Shown piece by piece: positions 11,520 through 23,963 of a stretch of 49,686 nt of DNA. The position numbers and the translations under genes are program-made. The notes below the pieces were generated by a model. It was given only the letters and a program-made list of their open reading frames with translations. It was not told the origin of the DNA and ran no database searches. Position 1 is the first letter of the stretch. Each line of letters begins with the position of its first letter. Source of the DNA: Escherichia albertii NBRC 107761 = DSM 17582. Lineage in GTDB: Bacteria; Pseudomonadota; Gammaproteobacteria; Enterobacterales; Enterobacteriaceae. The stretch spans positions 1 through 49,686 of the forward strand of contig NZ_BBMY01000021.1 of NCBI RefSeq assembly GCF_000759775.1. Direction: 5' to 3'.

Positions 11520-12677
11520 ATGGCTGGCTGGCATCTTGATACCAAAATGGCGCAGGATATCGTGGCGCGCACCATGCGCATTATCGATACCAATATTAAC
11601 GTGATGGATGCACGTGGGCGCATTATCGGCAGCGGCGATCGTGAGCGTATTGGTGAATTGCACGAAGGGGCTTTGTTGGTCCTTTCTCAGGGGCGGGTGG
11701 TCGATATTGACGATGCGGTGGCGCGGCATCTTCATGGTGTGCGACAGGGGATTAATCTGCCGTTGCGGTTGGAAGGCGAGATTGTCGGTGTGATCGGACT
11801 GACTGGCGAACCGGAGCATTGGCGCAAGTATGGCGAGCTGGTCTGTATGACAGCGGAAATGATGCTGGAGCAGTCGCGACTGATGCACCTTCTCGCACAG
11901 GATAGCCGTTTGCGTGAAGAGTTGGTGATGCATCTGATTCAGGCTGAAGAGAATACGCCAGCGTTAACTGAATGGTCGCAGCGCCTGGGTATTGATCTTA
12001 ACCAACCGCGCGTGGTGGCGATTGTCGAGGTCGATAGCGGTCAGCTCGACGTGGACAGCGCAATGGCGGAGTTACAGCAGTTGCAAAATGCGTTAACCAC
12101 ACCGGAACGCAATAATCTGGTGGCGATAGTCTCGCTGACTGAAATAGTGGTGCTGAAACCGGCGTTGAATCAGTTTGGTCGCTGGGATGCGGAGGAGCAT
12201 CGTAAACGAGTAGAACAACTTATCATCCGCATGAAAGAGTATGGCCCGCTGCGTTTTCGCGTGTCACTGGGCAATTATTTTACCGGTGCAGGCAGTATTG
12301 CACGCTCTTATCGTACGGCGAAAACAACGATGATGGTGGGCAAACACCGGATGCCGGAAAACCGCTGCTATTTTTATCAGGATCTGATGTTACCAGTGTT
12401 GCTCGATAGTTTGCGTGGCGACTGGCAGGCCAATGAATTGGCTCGCCCTCTGGCCCGGCTAAAAGCAATGGATAATAACGGCTTGTTGCGGCGGACATTG
12501 GCAGCATGGTTTCGTCATAATGTGCAACCGTCGGCAACCTCAAAGGCGCTGTTTATCCATCGTAATACCCTGGAATATCGACTTAATCGTATCTCGGAAC
12601 TGACCAGGCTGGATTTGGACAATTTTGATGACAGACTGTTGCTGTATGTGGCGTTACAACTGGATGAAGAGCAGTAG
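11520..12677 (+). CDS. cdaR: Sugar diacid utilisation regulator CdaR
   Basis: CdaR activates genes for D-glucarate, D-galactarate and D-glycerate use in response to the sugar diacids. The 385-residue protein has an N-terminal sugar-diacid recognition domain (about 1-135), a GGDEF-like middle region, and a C-terminal PucR-type helix-turn-helix near 325-375. That last region contains SKALFIHRNTLEYRLNRI. I chose ATG at 11520 because GGAGGG precedes it at ideal spacing; a six-codon upstream extension has no such site. About twenty residues seem to differ from K-12 as I recall it, more than in the flanking genes. Confidence 0.96.
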   Translation: MAGWHLDTKMAQDIVARTMRIIDTNINVMDARGRIIGSGDRERIGELHEGALLVLSQGRVVDIDDAVARHLHGVRQGINLPLRLEGEIVGVIGLTGEPEHWRKYGELVCMTAEMMLEQSRLMHLLAQDSRLREELVMHLIQAEENTPALTEWSQRLGIDLNQPRVVAIVEVDSGQLDVDSAMAELQQLQNALTTPERNNLVAIVSLTEIVVLKPALNQFGRWDAEEHRKRVEQLIIRMKEYGPLRFRVSLGNYFTGAGSIARSYRTAKTTMMVGKHRMPENRCYFYQDLMLPVLLDSLRGDWQANELARPLARLKAMDNNGLLRRTLAAWFRHNVQPSATSKALFIHRNTLEYRLNRISELTRLDLDNFDDRLLLYVALQLDEEQ

Positions 12678-12694
12678 GTCCATGACAGAATTTA

Positions 12695-12718
12695 AGCCGG
12701 GTGATATGTTACCCGGCT
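12695..12718. terminator. Hairpin between convergent cdaR and yaeH
   Basis: AGCCGGGT at 12695-12702 and ACCCGGCT at 12711-12718 form a perfect eight-base-pair stem with an eight-base loop. It lies in the 53-base convergent gap. There is no strong T-tract on either side, so it may act as an mRNA 3' end stabiliser as well as a terminator. Confidence 0.65.
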
Positions 12719-12730
12719 CCTGGAATGACA

Positions 12731-13117
12731 TCATTTACGCGTCAGTTTTTCCAGATCGGCTTCAATCTCGCTGATCTTATTGGTTACTACCGATTCAAGA
12801 TGGCGTAAATCGTCGAGGATTTTACGTTTTAGATCAACTTCGCTTCGGTCGCGCTGGCAGATTTGATCAAGCTCATCAATGATATATCGCAGATTCGGGC
12901 TGATCTCCTGAACCTCCTTATAACCCTGACCCACGCCATCGGCGACCACCGTTTTGCGCTGGCGCGGATATTTAAACTTCACGCTCTTAGCGAAAAACTC
13001 GCCTTTGTCTTTCTGGAAATAGATTTTCAGAATATCGTTGTTGGCTTCCTGCCGGAGGCTGTAACGATCAATTTCTTCAGGATTGGTAATACCCAGACTT
13101 TTCAGATTGTCGTACAT
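12731..13117 (-). CDS. yaeH: UPF0325 family protein YaeH
   Basis: This is a 128-residue cytosolic protein of the UPF0325 family with no assigned reaction. The sequence is charged and helical. The C-terminal third (about residues 88-128), with alternating leucine and charged residues, looks able to form a coiled coil. It appears identical to K-12 YaeH as recalled, which indicates strong constraint for a protein of unknown role. It is preceded by a 158-base gap after yaeI that presumably holds its own promoter. Confidence 0.93.
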   Translation of the reverse strand: MYDNLKSLGITNPEEIDRYSLRQEANNDILKIYFQKDKGEFFAKSVKFKYPRQRKTVVADGVGQGYKEVQEISPNLRYIIDELDQICQRDRSEVDLKRKILDDLRHLESVVTNKISEIEADLEKLTRK

Positions 13118-13275
13118 AGCGTTACCTCAAAATGAGTCAGTAAATTGTGCTTATCTTAGCATTTGTCCTGGCCCGACCGGCTCGACGGCGATCGCAGAAA
13201 GCCTTTTTCCAGACTTCTATCATGGCGTAAAAATTAAAAAATTACCTGCTTTATTCTGATAAGAGAATTCGCTTT

Positions 13276-14088
13276 CTACACCAGCTCCAGTATTGTTACT
13301 TCCGGGCGGCAATTCAGACGCAAGCCATACAAACTTCCGACACCCCGAGTCGTGTAAATTTGTCGCTCACCAAAGGCGTTTAAACCAGCGGTGTAGCGTT
13401 TATCTTCTACGGGCGCAAAAGGTTCGCCAACCAACGGTATGTATATTTGACCGCCGTGAGTATGACCGCAGAGCATCAGATCCCACGCTTCATCACGCAT
13501 GACTTCTTTGCTATCTGGATTATGCGCCAGCACCAGTCGTGACAGACCAGCTTCGCTGGTGGGAGGCGGTTTGCATTGTCCGGCCCATAAATCACCAGTG
13601 CCAACCAGTTCAAATTGCTGCTTCTGAGCGGAGATTAGCGTAGCTTCGTTAAATAACACCGTGATCCCCGCTGATTTTAACGCCTCGCCAATTACGCGAT
13701 TTTTCTCCGTTCCCACGGGGTGATCGTGGTTGCCATAAATAGCGAACGTGGGTGCACGCTTGGCTAATGGCGAGAGTACGTCACTGAACGCTGGAAAATT
13801 CAGCGGCATATCAAATAATACGTAATCGCCGCCCAGCAAAATCAAGTCAGGCTTTTGTGCTATGCCAAGGTTAATGGCTTCTGAAATTAAGGTCAGCGGA
13901 ACAAAGCGGGAATAATGGAGGTCGGCAAGAAAAAGAATTTTAAAAGACTGAGATTTGTCTTTAAAAAAGGCGATGCGGTGATGGGTTAATTCAAGCCAGC
14001 CTGGTTCCATGTAATGTATATAACCGAAACCAGATCCCGCTGCTAACGTCGCGGCGGCAACCTGCAACAAACGTCGGCGTGAAATCAT
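13276..14088 (-). CDS. yaeI: Metallophosphodiesterase YaeI with a twin-arginine signal
   Basis: The 270-residue protein is a calcineurin-like phosphoesterase. All metal-binding motifs are in order: DLHYS near residue 56, GGDY near 86, GNHDHP near 118, and GHTHGGQ near 208. The N-terminus SRRRLLQVAAATLAAGSG looks like a Tat-type signal or anchor, so the enzyme probably acts at the outer face of the inner membrane. K-12 YaeI has been reported to have phosphodiesterase activity on artificial substrates; the natural one is unknown. It is downstream of dapD, separated by a terminator hairpin. Confidence 0.93.
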   Translation of the reverse strand: MISRRRLLQVAAATLAAGSGFGYIHYMEPGWLELTHHRIAFFKDKSQSFKILFLADLHYSRFVPLTLISEAINLGIAQKPDLILLGGDYVLFDMPLNFPAFSDVLSPLAKRAPTFAIYGNHDHPVGTEKNRVIGEALKSAGITVLFNEATLISAQKQQFELVGTGDLWAGQCKPPPTSEAGLSRLVLAHNPDSKEVMRDEAWDLMLCGHTHGGQIYIPLVGEPFAPVEDKRYTAGLNAFGERQIYTTRGVGSLYGLRLNCRPEVTILELV

Positions 14089-14101
14089 TATCTGTCCCTG
14101 T

Positions 14102-14129
14102 AAAAAAATCGGGCAGCGTCGTGCTGCCC
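14102..14129 (-). terminator. dapD transcription terminator
   Basis: On the minus strand GGGCAGC pairs with GCTGCCC across a five-base loop, followed by GATTTTTTT. It begins 13 bases after the dapD stop and ends just before yaeI, so yaeI depends on read-through or its own promoter. Confidence 0.92.
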
Positions 14130-14141
14130 GTGTTTATCTTT

Positions 14142-14966
14142 TTAGTCGATGGTGCGCAGCAGTTCGTTGATGCCGACTTTGCCGCGGGTTTTCGCGTCAA
14201 CTTTCTTAACGATAACCGCACAATAGAGGCTGTATTTACCATCTTTCGACGGTAGGTTGCCTGAAACAACCACAGAACCCGCTGGAACGCGGCCGTAATG
14301 GATTTCGCCAGTTTCACGGTCGTAAATACGGGTGCTTTGACCGATATATACGCCCATGGAAATGACGGAGCCTTCTTCGACGATCACGCCTTCAACGACT
14401 TCAGAGCGCGCGCCGATGAAACAGTTATCTTCAATGATGGTTGGGTTAGCCTGCAGCGGCTCCAGTACGCCACCAATGCCAACGCCGCCAGAGAGATGAA
14501 CGTTTTTACCGATTTGCGCACAGGAACCGACGGTGGCCCAGGTATCAACCATGGTGCCTTCATCAACGTAAGCGCCAATGTTCACGTAAGACGGCATCAG
14601 TACGGTGTTACGGGCGATAAATGCCCCCTGACGCACTGCCGCTGGCGGTACTACGCGGAAACCTTCTTTCTGGAAACGCGCTTCGTCGTAGTTAGCGAAT
14701 TTCATCGGCACTTTATCGAAGTAGCGGCTTTCTGCTCCCTCGACCATCTGATTATCATTTATACGGAAAGAGAGCAGCACCGCTTTTTTCAACCACTGAT
14801 GCGTCACCCACTGACCGTCGATTTTTTCCGCAACACGCAGTGCGCCGGAATCCAGCATGGCGATCACCTGATTTACCGCCTCGCGGGTAACGGTGTCTGC
14901 GTTAGCTGGCGTGATTTCGGCACGGCGTTCAAAAGCGGTTTCAATAATGTTCTGTAACTGCTGCAT
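14142..14966 (-). CDS. dapD: Tetrahydrodipicolinate N-succinyltransferase
   Basis: DapD transfers succinyl from succinyl-CoA to tetrahydrodipicolinate in the diaminopimelate/lysine pathway, feeding both protein and peptidoglycan synthesis. It has 274 residues. An N-terminal helical domain is followed by a left-handed beta-helix built from hexapeptide repeats (about 105-240), for example [21 protein letters not shown]-terminal extension completes the trimer. The start is ATG, 30 bases after the glnD stop region, in the same orientation as glnD. Confidence 0.98.
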   Translation of the reverse strand: MQQLQNIIETAFERRAEITPANADTVTREAVNQVIAMLDSGALRVAEKIDGQWVTHQWLKKAVLLSFRINDNQMVEGAESRYFDKVPMKFANYDEARFQKEGFRVVPPAAVRQGAFIARNTVLMPSYVNIGAYVDEGTMVDTWATVGSCAQIGKNVHLSGGVGIGGVLEPLQANPTIIEDNCFIGARSEVVEGVIVEEGSVISMGVYIGQSTRIYDRETGEIHYGRVPAGSVVVSGNLPSKDGKYSLYCAVIVKKVDAKTRGKVGINELLRTID

Positions 14967-14996
14967 TGTTAAACTCTTTTCATATCAGTAAACACA

Positions 14997-17687
<2,691 letters not shown>

Positions 17688-17702
17688 TTAAATTATCGCA
17701 TT

Positions 17703-17725
17703 AAAAAAGCCGGCATTTGCCGGCT
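17703..17725 (-). terminator. map transcription terminator
   Basis: On the minus strand AGCCGGC pairs with GCCGGCT around a four-base loop, followed by TTTTTT. It lies just after the map stop and before glnD. Confidence 0.92.
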
Positions 17726-17730
17726 TCCTC

Positions 17731-18525
17731 TTATTCGTTGTGCGAGATTATCGCCGGGATGGTGTCATCCTTGCGTAGTGTCAGAATTTCGCAGCCGTTA
17801 TCGGTCACCACAATAGTATGCTCGTATTGTGCAGACAAGCTGCGATCTTTGGTTTTTACCGTCCAGCCATCTTTCATGGTGCGGATCTCTTTTTTACCCG
17901 CGTTGACCATTGGCTCAATAGTGAAGGTCATCCCCGGTTTCAGTACGACGTTGGTTTCGCGGGAGTCATAGTGAAGAACCTGTGGTTCTTCATGGAAGCC
18001 GCGACCAATACCGTGTCCGCAATATTCACGAACGACGGAGAAACCTTCAGCTTCGACAAATTTCTGAATCGCCGCACCGATTTCGCGCAGATTGATGCCT
18101 GGTTTCACCATTCGCAGTGCCAGGTACAGGCTTTCTTGCGTCACGCGACACAGGCGTTCGCCCATGATGGTTGGCTTACCGACGATAAACATTTTCGAGG
18201 TGTCGCCATGGAAACCATCTTTGATTACGGTAACGTCGATGTTAACGATATCGCCATCTTTCAGCAGTTTGGCGTCGTCCGGGATACCGTGGCATACCAC
18301 TTCATTAATAGAGATGCACACGGATTTCGGATAACCGTGGTAGCCGAGGCAGGCAGAAACCGCGTGTTGTTCATTAACAATGTAATCATTACAGATGCGA
18401 TCCAGCTCGCCGGTGCTGACGCCCGGTTTAACATACGGTTCGATCATCTCCAGCACTTCGGCAGCCAGTCGGCCAGCGACGCGCATTTTTTCGATATCTT
18501 CAGGGGGCTTGATTGAGATAGCCAT
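17731..18525 (-). CDS. map: Methionine aminopeptidase, type I
   Basis: Map removes the initiator methionine from nascent proteins and is essential. The 264-residue pita-bread metalloprotease shows the five metal ligands in context: Asp97 in NIDVTV, Asp108 in HGDTSKMF, His171 in HGIGRGFHEEP, Glu204 in FTIEPMV, and Glu235 in QYEHTIVV. A palindrome GTCGGT-GAT-ACCGAC at 18543-18557 lies in its leader directly before the ribosome-binding site. The gene is divergent from rpsB across 367 bases. Confidence 0.98.
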   Translation of the reverse strand: MAISIKPPEDIEKMRVAGRLAAEVLEMIEPYVKPGVSTGELDRICNDYIVNEQHAVSACLGYHGYPKSVCISINEVVCHGIPDDAKLLKDGDIVNIDVTVIKDGFHGDTSKMFIVGKPTIMGERLCRVTQESLYLALRMVKPGINLREIGAAIQKFVEAEGFSVVREYCGHGIGRGFHEEPQVLHYDSRETNVVLKPGMTFTIEPMVNAGKKEIRTMKDGWTVKTKDRSLSAQYEHTIVVTDNGCEILTLRKDDTIPAIISHNE

Positions 18526-18670
18526 TAATTCTGTCCATCAGCGTCGGTGATACCGACAATATATATGTAAGTGCCGTCAATGGTATCACACCCGGGCAAA
18601 TTGAGAATCATTCTGAATTTCGCCAAACGTGCCACTGAACGTTTTCTATAATAGAAAGTTCACCATCTGA

Positions 18671-19618
<948 letters not shown>

Positions 19619-19631
19619 TAAGGCTTGATAA

Positions 19632-19758
19632 CTCCCCCAAAATAGTTCGAGTTGCAGAAAGGCGGCAAGCTCGAGAATTCCCGGGAGCTTACATCAGTAA
19701 GTGAGCGGGATGAGCGAGCGAAGACAACGCATCTGCGGCGCGAAAGATGAAGGGGGAG
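19632..19758 (+). ncRNA. Structured RNA element in the rpsB-tsf spacer
   Basis: About 127 nucleotides between rpsB and tsf form a nested, cloverleaf-like fold. CTCCCCC (19632-19638) pairs perfectly with GGGGGAG (19752-19758) as closing helix. TGCAGA (19653-19658) pairs with TCTGCG (19732-19737). A long central hairpin runs from GCTCG (19669-19673) with CGAGC (19715-19719) to CTTAC/GTAAG (19688-19692 with 19697-19701). It precedes the intercistronic attenuator. I recall similar sequence elements elsewhere in enteric genomes, possibly related to RtT RNA, but cannot verify this. No ORF of note fits. The region is present in K-12 as well. Confidence 0.6.
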
Positions 19759-19792
19759 AGCCCTTATAGACCAGGTAGTACACGTTTGGTTA

Positions 19793-19818
19793 GGGGGCCT
19801 GCATATGGCCCCCTTTTT
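19793..19818 (+). terminator. Attenuator between rpsB and tsf
   Basis: GGGGGCC (19793-19799) pairs with GGCCCCC (19807-19813), followed by TTTTT. It is a full intrinsic terminator located within the operon, 58 bases before tsf. Since tsf has no obvious strong promoter after it, it probably works as a partial terminator that sets the ratio of S2 to EF-Ts. Confidence 0.88.
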
Positions 19819-19875
19819 CACTTTTATATCTGTGCGGTTTAATGCCGGGCAGATCACATCTCCGAGGATTTTAGA

Positions 19876-20727
19876 ATGGCTGAAATTACCGCATCCCTGG
19901 TAAAAGAGCTGCGTGAGCGTACTGGCGCAGGCATGATGGATTGCAAAAAAGCACTGACTGAAGCTAACGGCGACATCGAGCTGGCAATCGAAAACATGCG
20001 TAAGTCCGGTGCTATTAAAGCAGCGAAAAAAGCAGGCAACGTTGCTGCTGACGGCGTGATCAAAACCAAAATCGACGGCAACTACGGCATCATTCTGGAA
20101 GTGAACTGCCAGACTGACTTCGTAGCAAAAGACGCTGGTTTCCAGGCGTTCGCAGACAAAGTTCTGGATGCAGCTGTTGCTGGCAAAATCACTGACGTTG
20201 AAGTTCTGAAAGCTCAGTTCGAAGAAGAGCGTGTTGCACTGGTTGCGAAAATCGGTGAAAACATCAACATTCGTCGTGTTGCTGCACTGGAAGGCGATGT
20301 TCTGGGTTCTTATCAGCACGGTGCGCGTATCGGCGTTCTGGTTGCTGCTAAAGGCGCTGACGAAGAGCTGGTTAAACACATCGCTATGCACGTTGCTGCC
20401 AGCAAGCCAGAATTCATCAAGCCGGAAGACGTATCCGCTGAAGTGGTAGAGAAAGAATACCAGGTTCAGCTGGACATCGCGATGCAGTCTGGTAAGCCGA
20501 AAGAAATCGCAGAGAAAATGGTTGAAGGCCGCATGAAGAAATTCACCGGCGAAGTTTCTCTGACCGGTCAGCCGTTCGTTATGGAACCGGCAAAAACTGT
20601 TGGTCAGCTGCTGAAAGAGCATAACGCTGAAGTGACTGGTTTCATCCGCTTCGAAGTGGGTGAAGGCATCGAGAAAGTTGAGACTGACTTTGCAGCAGAA
20701 GTTGCTGCGATGTCCAAGCAGTCTTAA
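19876..20727 (+). CDS. tsf: Elongation factor Ts
   Basis: EF-Ts exchanges GDP for GTP on EF-Tu. The 283-residue protein shows the N-terminal UBA-like domain with [15 protein letters not shown], then the core containing TDFVAKD, where the conserved Asp-Phe pair inserts near the EF-Tu nucleotide site. A dimerisation/coiled-coil module follows. The gene has strong codon bias and an AGGA ribosome-binding site. It is the second gene of the rpsB operon. Confidence 0.99.
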   Translation: MAEITASLVKELRERTGAGMMDCKKALTEANGDIELAIENMRKSGAIKAAKKAGNVAADGVIKTKIDGNYGIILEVNCQTDFVAKDAGFQAFADKVLDAAVAGKITDVEVLKAQFEEERVALVAKIGENINIRRVAALEGDVLGSYQHGARIGVLVAAKGADEELVKHIAMHVAASKPEFIKPEDVSAEVVEKEYQVQLDIAMQSGKPKEIAEKMVEGRMKKFTGEVSLTGQPFVMEPAKTVGQLLKEHNAEVTGFIRFEVGEGIEKVETDFAAEVAAMSKQS

Positions 20728-20740
20728 TTATCGAAAAGGA

Positions 20741-20764
20741 GCCGCCTGAGGGCGGCTTCTTTTT
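20741..20764 (+). terminator. tsf transcription terminator
   Basis: GCCGCC (20741-20746) pairs with GGCGGC (20751-20756) around the TGAG tetraloop, followed by TTCTTTTT. It ends the rpsB-tsf operon. Confidence 0.93.
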
Positions 20765-20873
20765 GCGCCCATCTTGTAAATTCAGCTAACCCTTATGGGG
20801 GGGCGCTGAAAAGCGACATACGATGTCGTCGGTATTAATTCATTTCAATCGTTGACAGTCTCAGGAAAGAAAC

Positions 20874-21599
20874 ATGGCTACCAATGCAAAACCCGTCTAT
20901 AAACGCATTCTGCTTAAGTTGAGTGGCGAAGCTCTGCAGGGCACGGAAGGCTTCGGTATTGATGCAAGCATACTGGATCGCATGGCTCAGGAAATCAAAG
21001 AACTGGTTGAACTGGGTGTTCAGGTTGGTGTGGTGATTGGTGGGGGTAACCTGTTCCGTGGCGCTGGTCTGGCGAAAGCGGGTATGAACCGCGTTGTGGG
21101 CGACCACATGGGCATGCTGGCTACTGTTATGAACGGTCTGGCAATGCGTGATGCGCTGCACCGCGCCTATGTGAACGCTCGTCTGATGTCTGCTATTCCA
21201 TTGAATGGCGTGTGCGACAGCTATAGCTGGGCAGAAGCCATCAGCCTGTTGCGTAACAACCGTGTGGTGATTCTCTCCGCCGGTACGGGCAACCCATTCT
21301 TTACCACCGACTCTGCTGCTTGTCTGCGTGGTATTGAAATTGAAGCCGACGTGGTACTGAAAGCGACCAAAGTTGATGGCGTGTTTACCGCTGACCCGGC
21401 GAAAGATCCAACTGCAACTATGTACGAGCAGTTGACCTACAGCGAAGTGCTGGAAAAAGAGCTGAAAGTGATGGACCTGGCTGCCTTTACGCTGGCTCGT
21501 GACCACAAATTGCCGATTCGTGTTTTCAACATGAATAAACCGGGTGCGCTGCGCCGTGTGGTAATGGGTGAAAAAGAAGGGACTTTAATCACGGAATAA
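20874..21599 (+). CDS. pyrH: Uridylate kinase
   Basis: PyrH phosphorylates UMP to UDP and is an essential hexameric enzyme of the amino-acid kinase family, unrelated to eukaryotic UMP/CMP kinases. It has 241 residues. The phosphate-binding motifs KLSGEALQG near residue 15 and GGGNLFRG near 57 are visible, as is the nucleotide-binding segment [13 protein letters not shown] near 165. It is inhibited by UTP and activated by GTP in E. coli. It also takes part in pyrimidine control of carAB there. It stands alone between the tsf terminator and frr, in a leader containing a CGACAT/ATGTCG hairpin (20814-20828). Confidence 0.98.
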   Translation: MATNAKPVYKRILLKLSGEALQGTEGFGIDASILDRMAQEIKELVELGVQVGVVIGGGNLFRGAGLAKAGMNRVVGDHMGMLATVMNGLAMRDALHRAYVNARLMSAIPLNGVCDSYSWAEAISLLRNNRVVILSAGTGNPFFTTDSAACLRGIEIEADVVLKATKVDGVFTADPAKDPTATMYEQLTYSEVLEKELKVMDLAAFTLARDHKLPIRVFNMNKPGALRRVVMGEKEGTLITE

Positions 21600-21932
21600 T
21601 TCCCGTGATGGATAAATAAGGGTAAGATTCCGCGTAAGTATCGCGGGGCGTAAGTCTGATTATAAGGTGTTATTGTTGCAGGCAGTTTGGTCACGGCCAG
21701 CGCGCAGCAAACAAAAGTACGTGAGGATTATGCGTTCTTCGGGTCGCCCTGAAGGGCGTTCAACATTCTTAAGCGTTTGGTGCGAGCACAGCCTGGGGCC
21801 AAAATGGCAAATAAAATAGCCTAATAATCCAGACGATTACCCGTAATATGTTTAATCAGGGCTATACTTAGCACACTTCCACTGTGTGTGACTGTCTGGT
21901 CTGACTGAGACAAGTTTTCAAGGATTCGTAAC
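21600..21932 (+). promoter_or_regulatory. pyrH-frr intergenic region with the probable frr promoter
   Basis: The 333-base gap contains no credible ORF. A hairpin at 21588-21609 spans the pyrH stop (ATCACGG with CCGTGAT) without a U-tract. Short GC-rich hairpins lie at 21630-21646 (CCGCG/CGCGG) and 21745-21758 (CGCCCT/AGGGCG). A good -10 hexamer, TATACT at 21863-21868, lies 65 bases before frr, but its -35 is weak. CACAC/GTGTG (21872-21888) follows in the transcribed leader. I infer that frr has its own promoter here. Confidence 0.45.
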
Positions 21933-22490
21933 GTGATTAGCGATATCAGAAAAGATGCTGAAGTACGCATGGACAAATGCGTAGAAGCGTTCAAAACCCA
22001 AATCAGCAAAATACGCACGGGTCGTGCTTCTCCCAGCCTGCTGGATGGCATTGTCGTGGAATATTACGGCACGCCGACGCCGCTGCGTCAGCTGGCAAGC
22101 GTAACGGTAGAAGATTCCCGTACTCTGAAAATCAACGTGTTTGATCGTTCAATGTCTGCGGCCGTTGAAAAAGCGATTATGGCGTCCGATCTCGGCCTGA
22201 ACCCGAACTCTGCGGGTAGCGACATTCGTGTTCCGCTGCCGCCGCTGACGGAAGAACGTCGTAAAGATCTGACCAAAATCGTTCGTGGTGAAGCAGAACA
22301 AGCGCGTGTTGCAGTCCGTAACGTGCGCCGTGACGCGAACGACAAAGTGAAAGCACTGTTGAAAGAAAAAGAGATCAGCGAAGATGACGATCGCCGTTCT
22401 CAGGATGATGTACAGAAACTGACTGATGCTGCAATCAAGAAAATTGAAGCGGCGCTGGCAGACAAAGAAGCAGAACTGATGCAGTTCTGA
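21933..22490 (+). CDS. frr: Ribosome recycling factor
   Basis: RRF splits post-termination ribosomes together with EF-G and is essential. The 185-residue protein mimics tRNA shape, with a long three-helix bundle (about 1-30 and 105-185) and a small alpha/beta domain. The helical segment with [15 protein letters not shown] near the N-terminus is the family signature. The start is GTG preceded by AAGGA. A strong terminator follows. Confidence 0.98.
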   Translation: MISDIRKDAEVRMDKCVEAFKTQISKIRTGRASPSLLDGIVVEYYGTPTPLRQLASVTVEDSRTLKINVFDRSMSAAVEKAIMASDLGLNPNSAGSDIRVPLPPLTEERRKDLTKIVRGEAEQARVAVRNVRRDANDKVKALLKEKEISEDDDRRSQDDVQKLTDAAIKKIEAALADKEAELMQF

Positions 22491-22504
22491 TTTCTTACAC
22501 GACA

Positions 22505-22556
22505 AAAACGCCGCTCAGTAGATCCTTGCGGATCGGCTGGCGGCGTTTTGCTTTTT
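22505..22556 (+). terminator. frr transcription terminator
   Basis: An outer stem pairs AAAACGCCG with CGGCGTTTT, and a nested inner hairpin pairs GATCC with GGATC (22521-22534). It is followed by GCTTTTT. The gap before dxr is short, so dxr transcription must start here or rely on read-through. Confidence 0.88.
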
Positions 22557-22581
22557 ATTCTGTCTCAACGTTGGATGTTTC

Positions 22582-23778
22582 ATGAAGCAACTCACCATTC
22601 TGGGCTCAACCGGCTCGATTGGTTGCAGCACGCTGGACGTGGTGCGCCATAATCCCGAACACTTCCGCGTAGTTGCGCTGGTGGCAGGCAAAAATGTCAC
22701 TCGTATGGTAGAACAGTGCCTGGAATTCTCTCCGCGCTATGCCGTAATGGATGATGAGGCGAGTGCAAATCTTCTCAAAACGACGCTCCGACAACACGGT
22801 AGCCGCACTGAAGTCTTAAGCGGCCAGCAAGCAGCCTGCGATATGGCGGCGCTTGAGGATGTTGATCAAGTGATGGCGGCGATTGTTGGCGCAGCGGGAT
22901 TACTTCCTACACTTGCAGCCATCCGCGCGGGTAAAACTATTTTGCTGGCAAACAAGGAGTCATTGGTTACCTGCGGACGTCTGTTTATGGACGCGGTAAA
23001 ACAATGTAAAGCTCAACTTTTGCCTGTCGATAGCGAACATAACGCTATTTTTCAGAGTTTACCGCAACCTATCCAGCATAATCTGGGATACGCTGACCTT
23101 GCGCAAAATGGGGTGGTGTCCATTTTACTTACCGGGTCTGGTGGCCCTTTCCGTGAGACGCCATTGTGCGAACTGGCAACAATGACGCCCGATCAAGCCT
23201 GCCGTCATCCAAACTGGTCGATGGGACGTAAAATCTCCGTCGATTCGGCGACCATGATGAACAAAGGTCTCGAGTACATTGAAGCGCGTTGGTTGTTTAA
23301 CGCCAGCGCCAGCCAGATGGAAGTGCTGCTTCACCCGCAGTCAGTGATTCACTCTATGGTGCGTTATCAGGATGGCAGTGTTCTGGCGCAACTGGGAGAA
23401 CCTGACATGCGCACGCCAATTGCCCACACCATGGCATGGCCGAATCGTGTGAATTCTGGCGTGAAGCCGCTCGATTTTTGCAAGCTGAGCGCATTGACAT
23501 TTGCCGCACCGGATTATGAGCGTTATCCGTGCCTGAAACTGGCTATGGAAGCGTTCGAACAAGGCCAGGCAGCGACCACCGCATTAAATGCCGCAAACGA
23601 AATCACCGTTGCAGCATTTCTTGCGCAACAAATCCGCTTTACGGATATCGCTGCGTTGAATTTATCCGTTCTGGAAAAAATGGATCTGCGCGAACCGCAA
23701 TGTGTGGAAGATGTGTTGTCTGTCGATGCCAGTGCGCGTGATGTCGCCAGAAAAGAGGTGATGCGTCTCGCAAGCTGA
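22582..23778 (+). CDS. dxr: 1-deoxy-D-xylulose 5-phosphate reductoisomerase
   Basis: Dxr makes 2-C-methyl-D-erythritol 4-phosphate, the first committed step of the MEP isoprenoid path, and is the target of fosmidomycin. The 398-residue protein has the NADPH-binding [14 protein letters not shown] near residue 8. The metal-binding Asp150 and Glu152 lie in [12 protein letters not shown], and a third acidic ligand near 231 follows [13 protein letters not shown]. The C-terminal helical domain is complete. The start is ATG. Confidence 0.98.
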   Translation: MKQLTILGSTGSIGCSTLDVVRHNPEHFRVVALVAGKNVTRMVEQCLEFSPRYAVMDDEASANLLKTTLRQHGSRTEVLSGQQAACDMAALEDVDQVMAAIVGAAGLLPTLAAIRAGKTILLANKESLVTCGRLFMDAVKQCKAQLLPVDSEHNAIFQSLPQPIQHNLGYADLAQNGVVSILLTGSGGPFRETPLCELATMTPDQACRHPNWSMGRKISVDSATMMNKGLEYIEARWLFNASASQMEVLLHPQSVIHSMVRYQDGSVLAQLGEPDMRTPIAHTMAWPNRVNSGVKPLDFCKLSALTFAAPDYERYPCLKLAMEAFEQGQAATTALNAANEITVAAFLAQQIRFTDIAALNLSVLEKMDLREPQCVEDVLSVDASARDVARKEVMRLAS

Positions 23779-23808
23779 GGATAATCCGGCTACAGAGAGT
23801 CGTGCTAT

Positions 23809-23837
23809 TTGTTAGCGTAGGGCTTCAGTGATATAGT
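23809..23837 (+). promoter_or_regulatory. Candidate sigma-70 promoter in the dxr-ispU gap
   Basis: TTGTTA (23809-23814) and TATAGT (23832-23837) are separated by exactly 17 bases. Each hexamer matches the consensus in four or five positions. Transcription would start near 23844, just at the first arm of a perfect inverted repeat. Confidence 0.5.
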
Positions 23838-23843
23838 CTGCGC

Positions 23844-23908
23844 CATCTGATCCTAATTAGTCGGCTTTATAAGATCAGATATGCCGTGGTTTGACACGGC
23901 TTTTTTTT
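23844..23908 (+). ncRNA. Candidate short RNA or attenuated leader upstream of ispU
   Basis: A transcript from the promoter at 23809-23837 would contain ATCTGATC (23845-23852) pairing perfectly with GATCAGAT (23873-23880). An intrinsic terminator comes next: GCCGTG (23883-23888), CACGGC (23895-23900) and eight T residues to 23908. The product would be about 65 nucleotides with two hairpins. The terminator could equally end dxr transcripts, and the first hairpin could be part of an attenuator for ispU. I do not recognise an established RNA name for this site. Confidence 0.45.
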
Positions 23909-23963
23909 GTATAGGCTTCAGTATTCCTGAGTACCGTAAACCCTGTCAGGGAATAAGAAACGC

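Noticed and set aside
21600-21932. Possible tRNA or small RNA gene between pyrH and frr
   Set aside because: Short hairpins are present but there is no cloverleaf, no CCA-type end and no terminator with U-tract.
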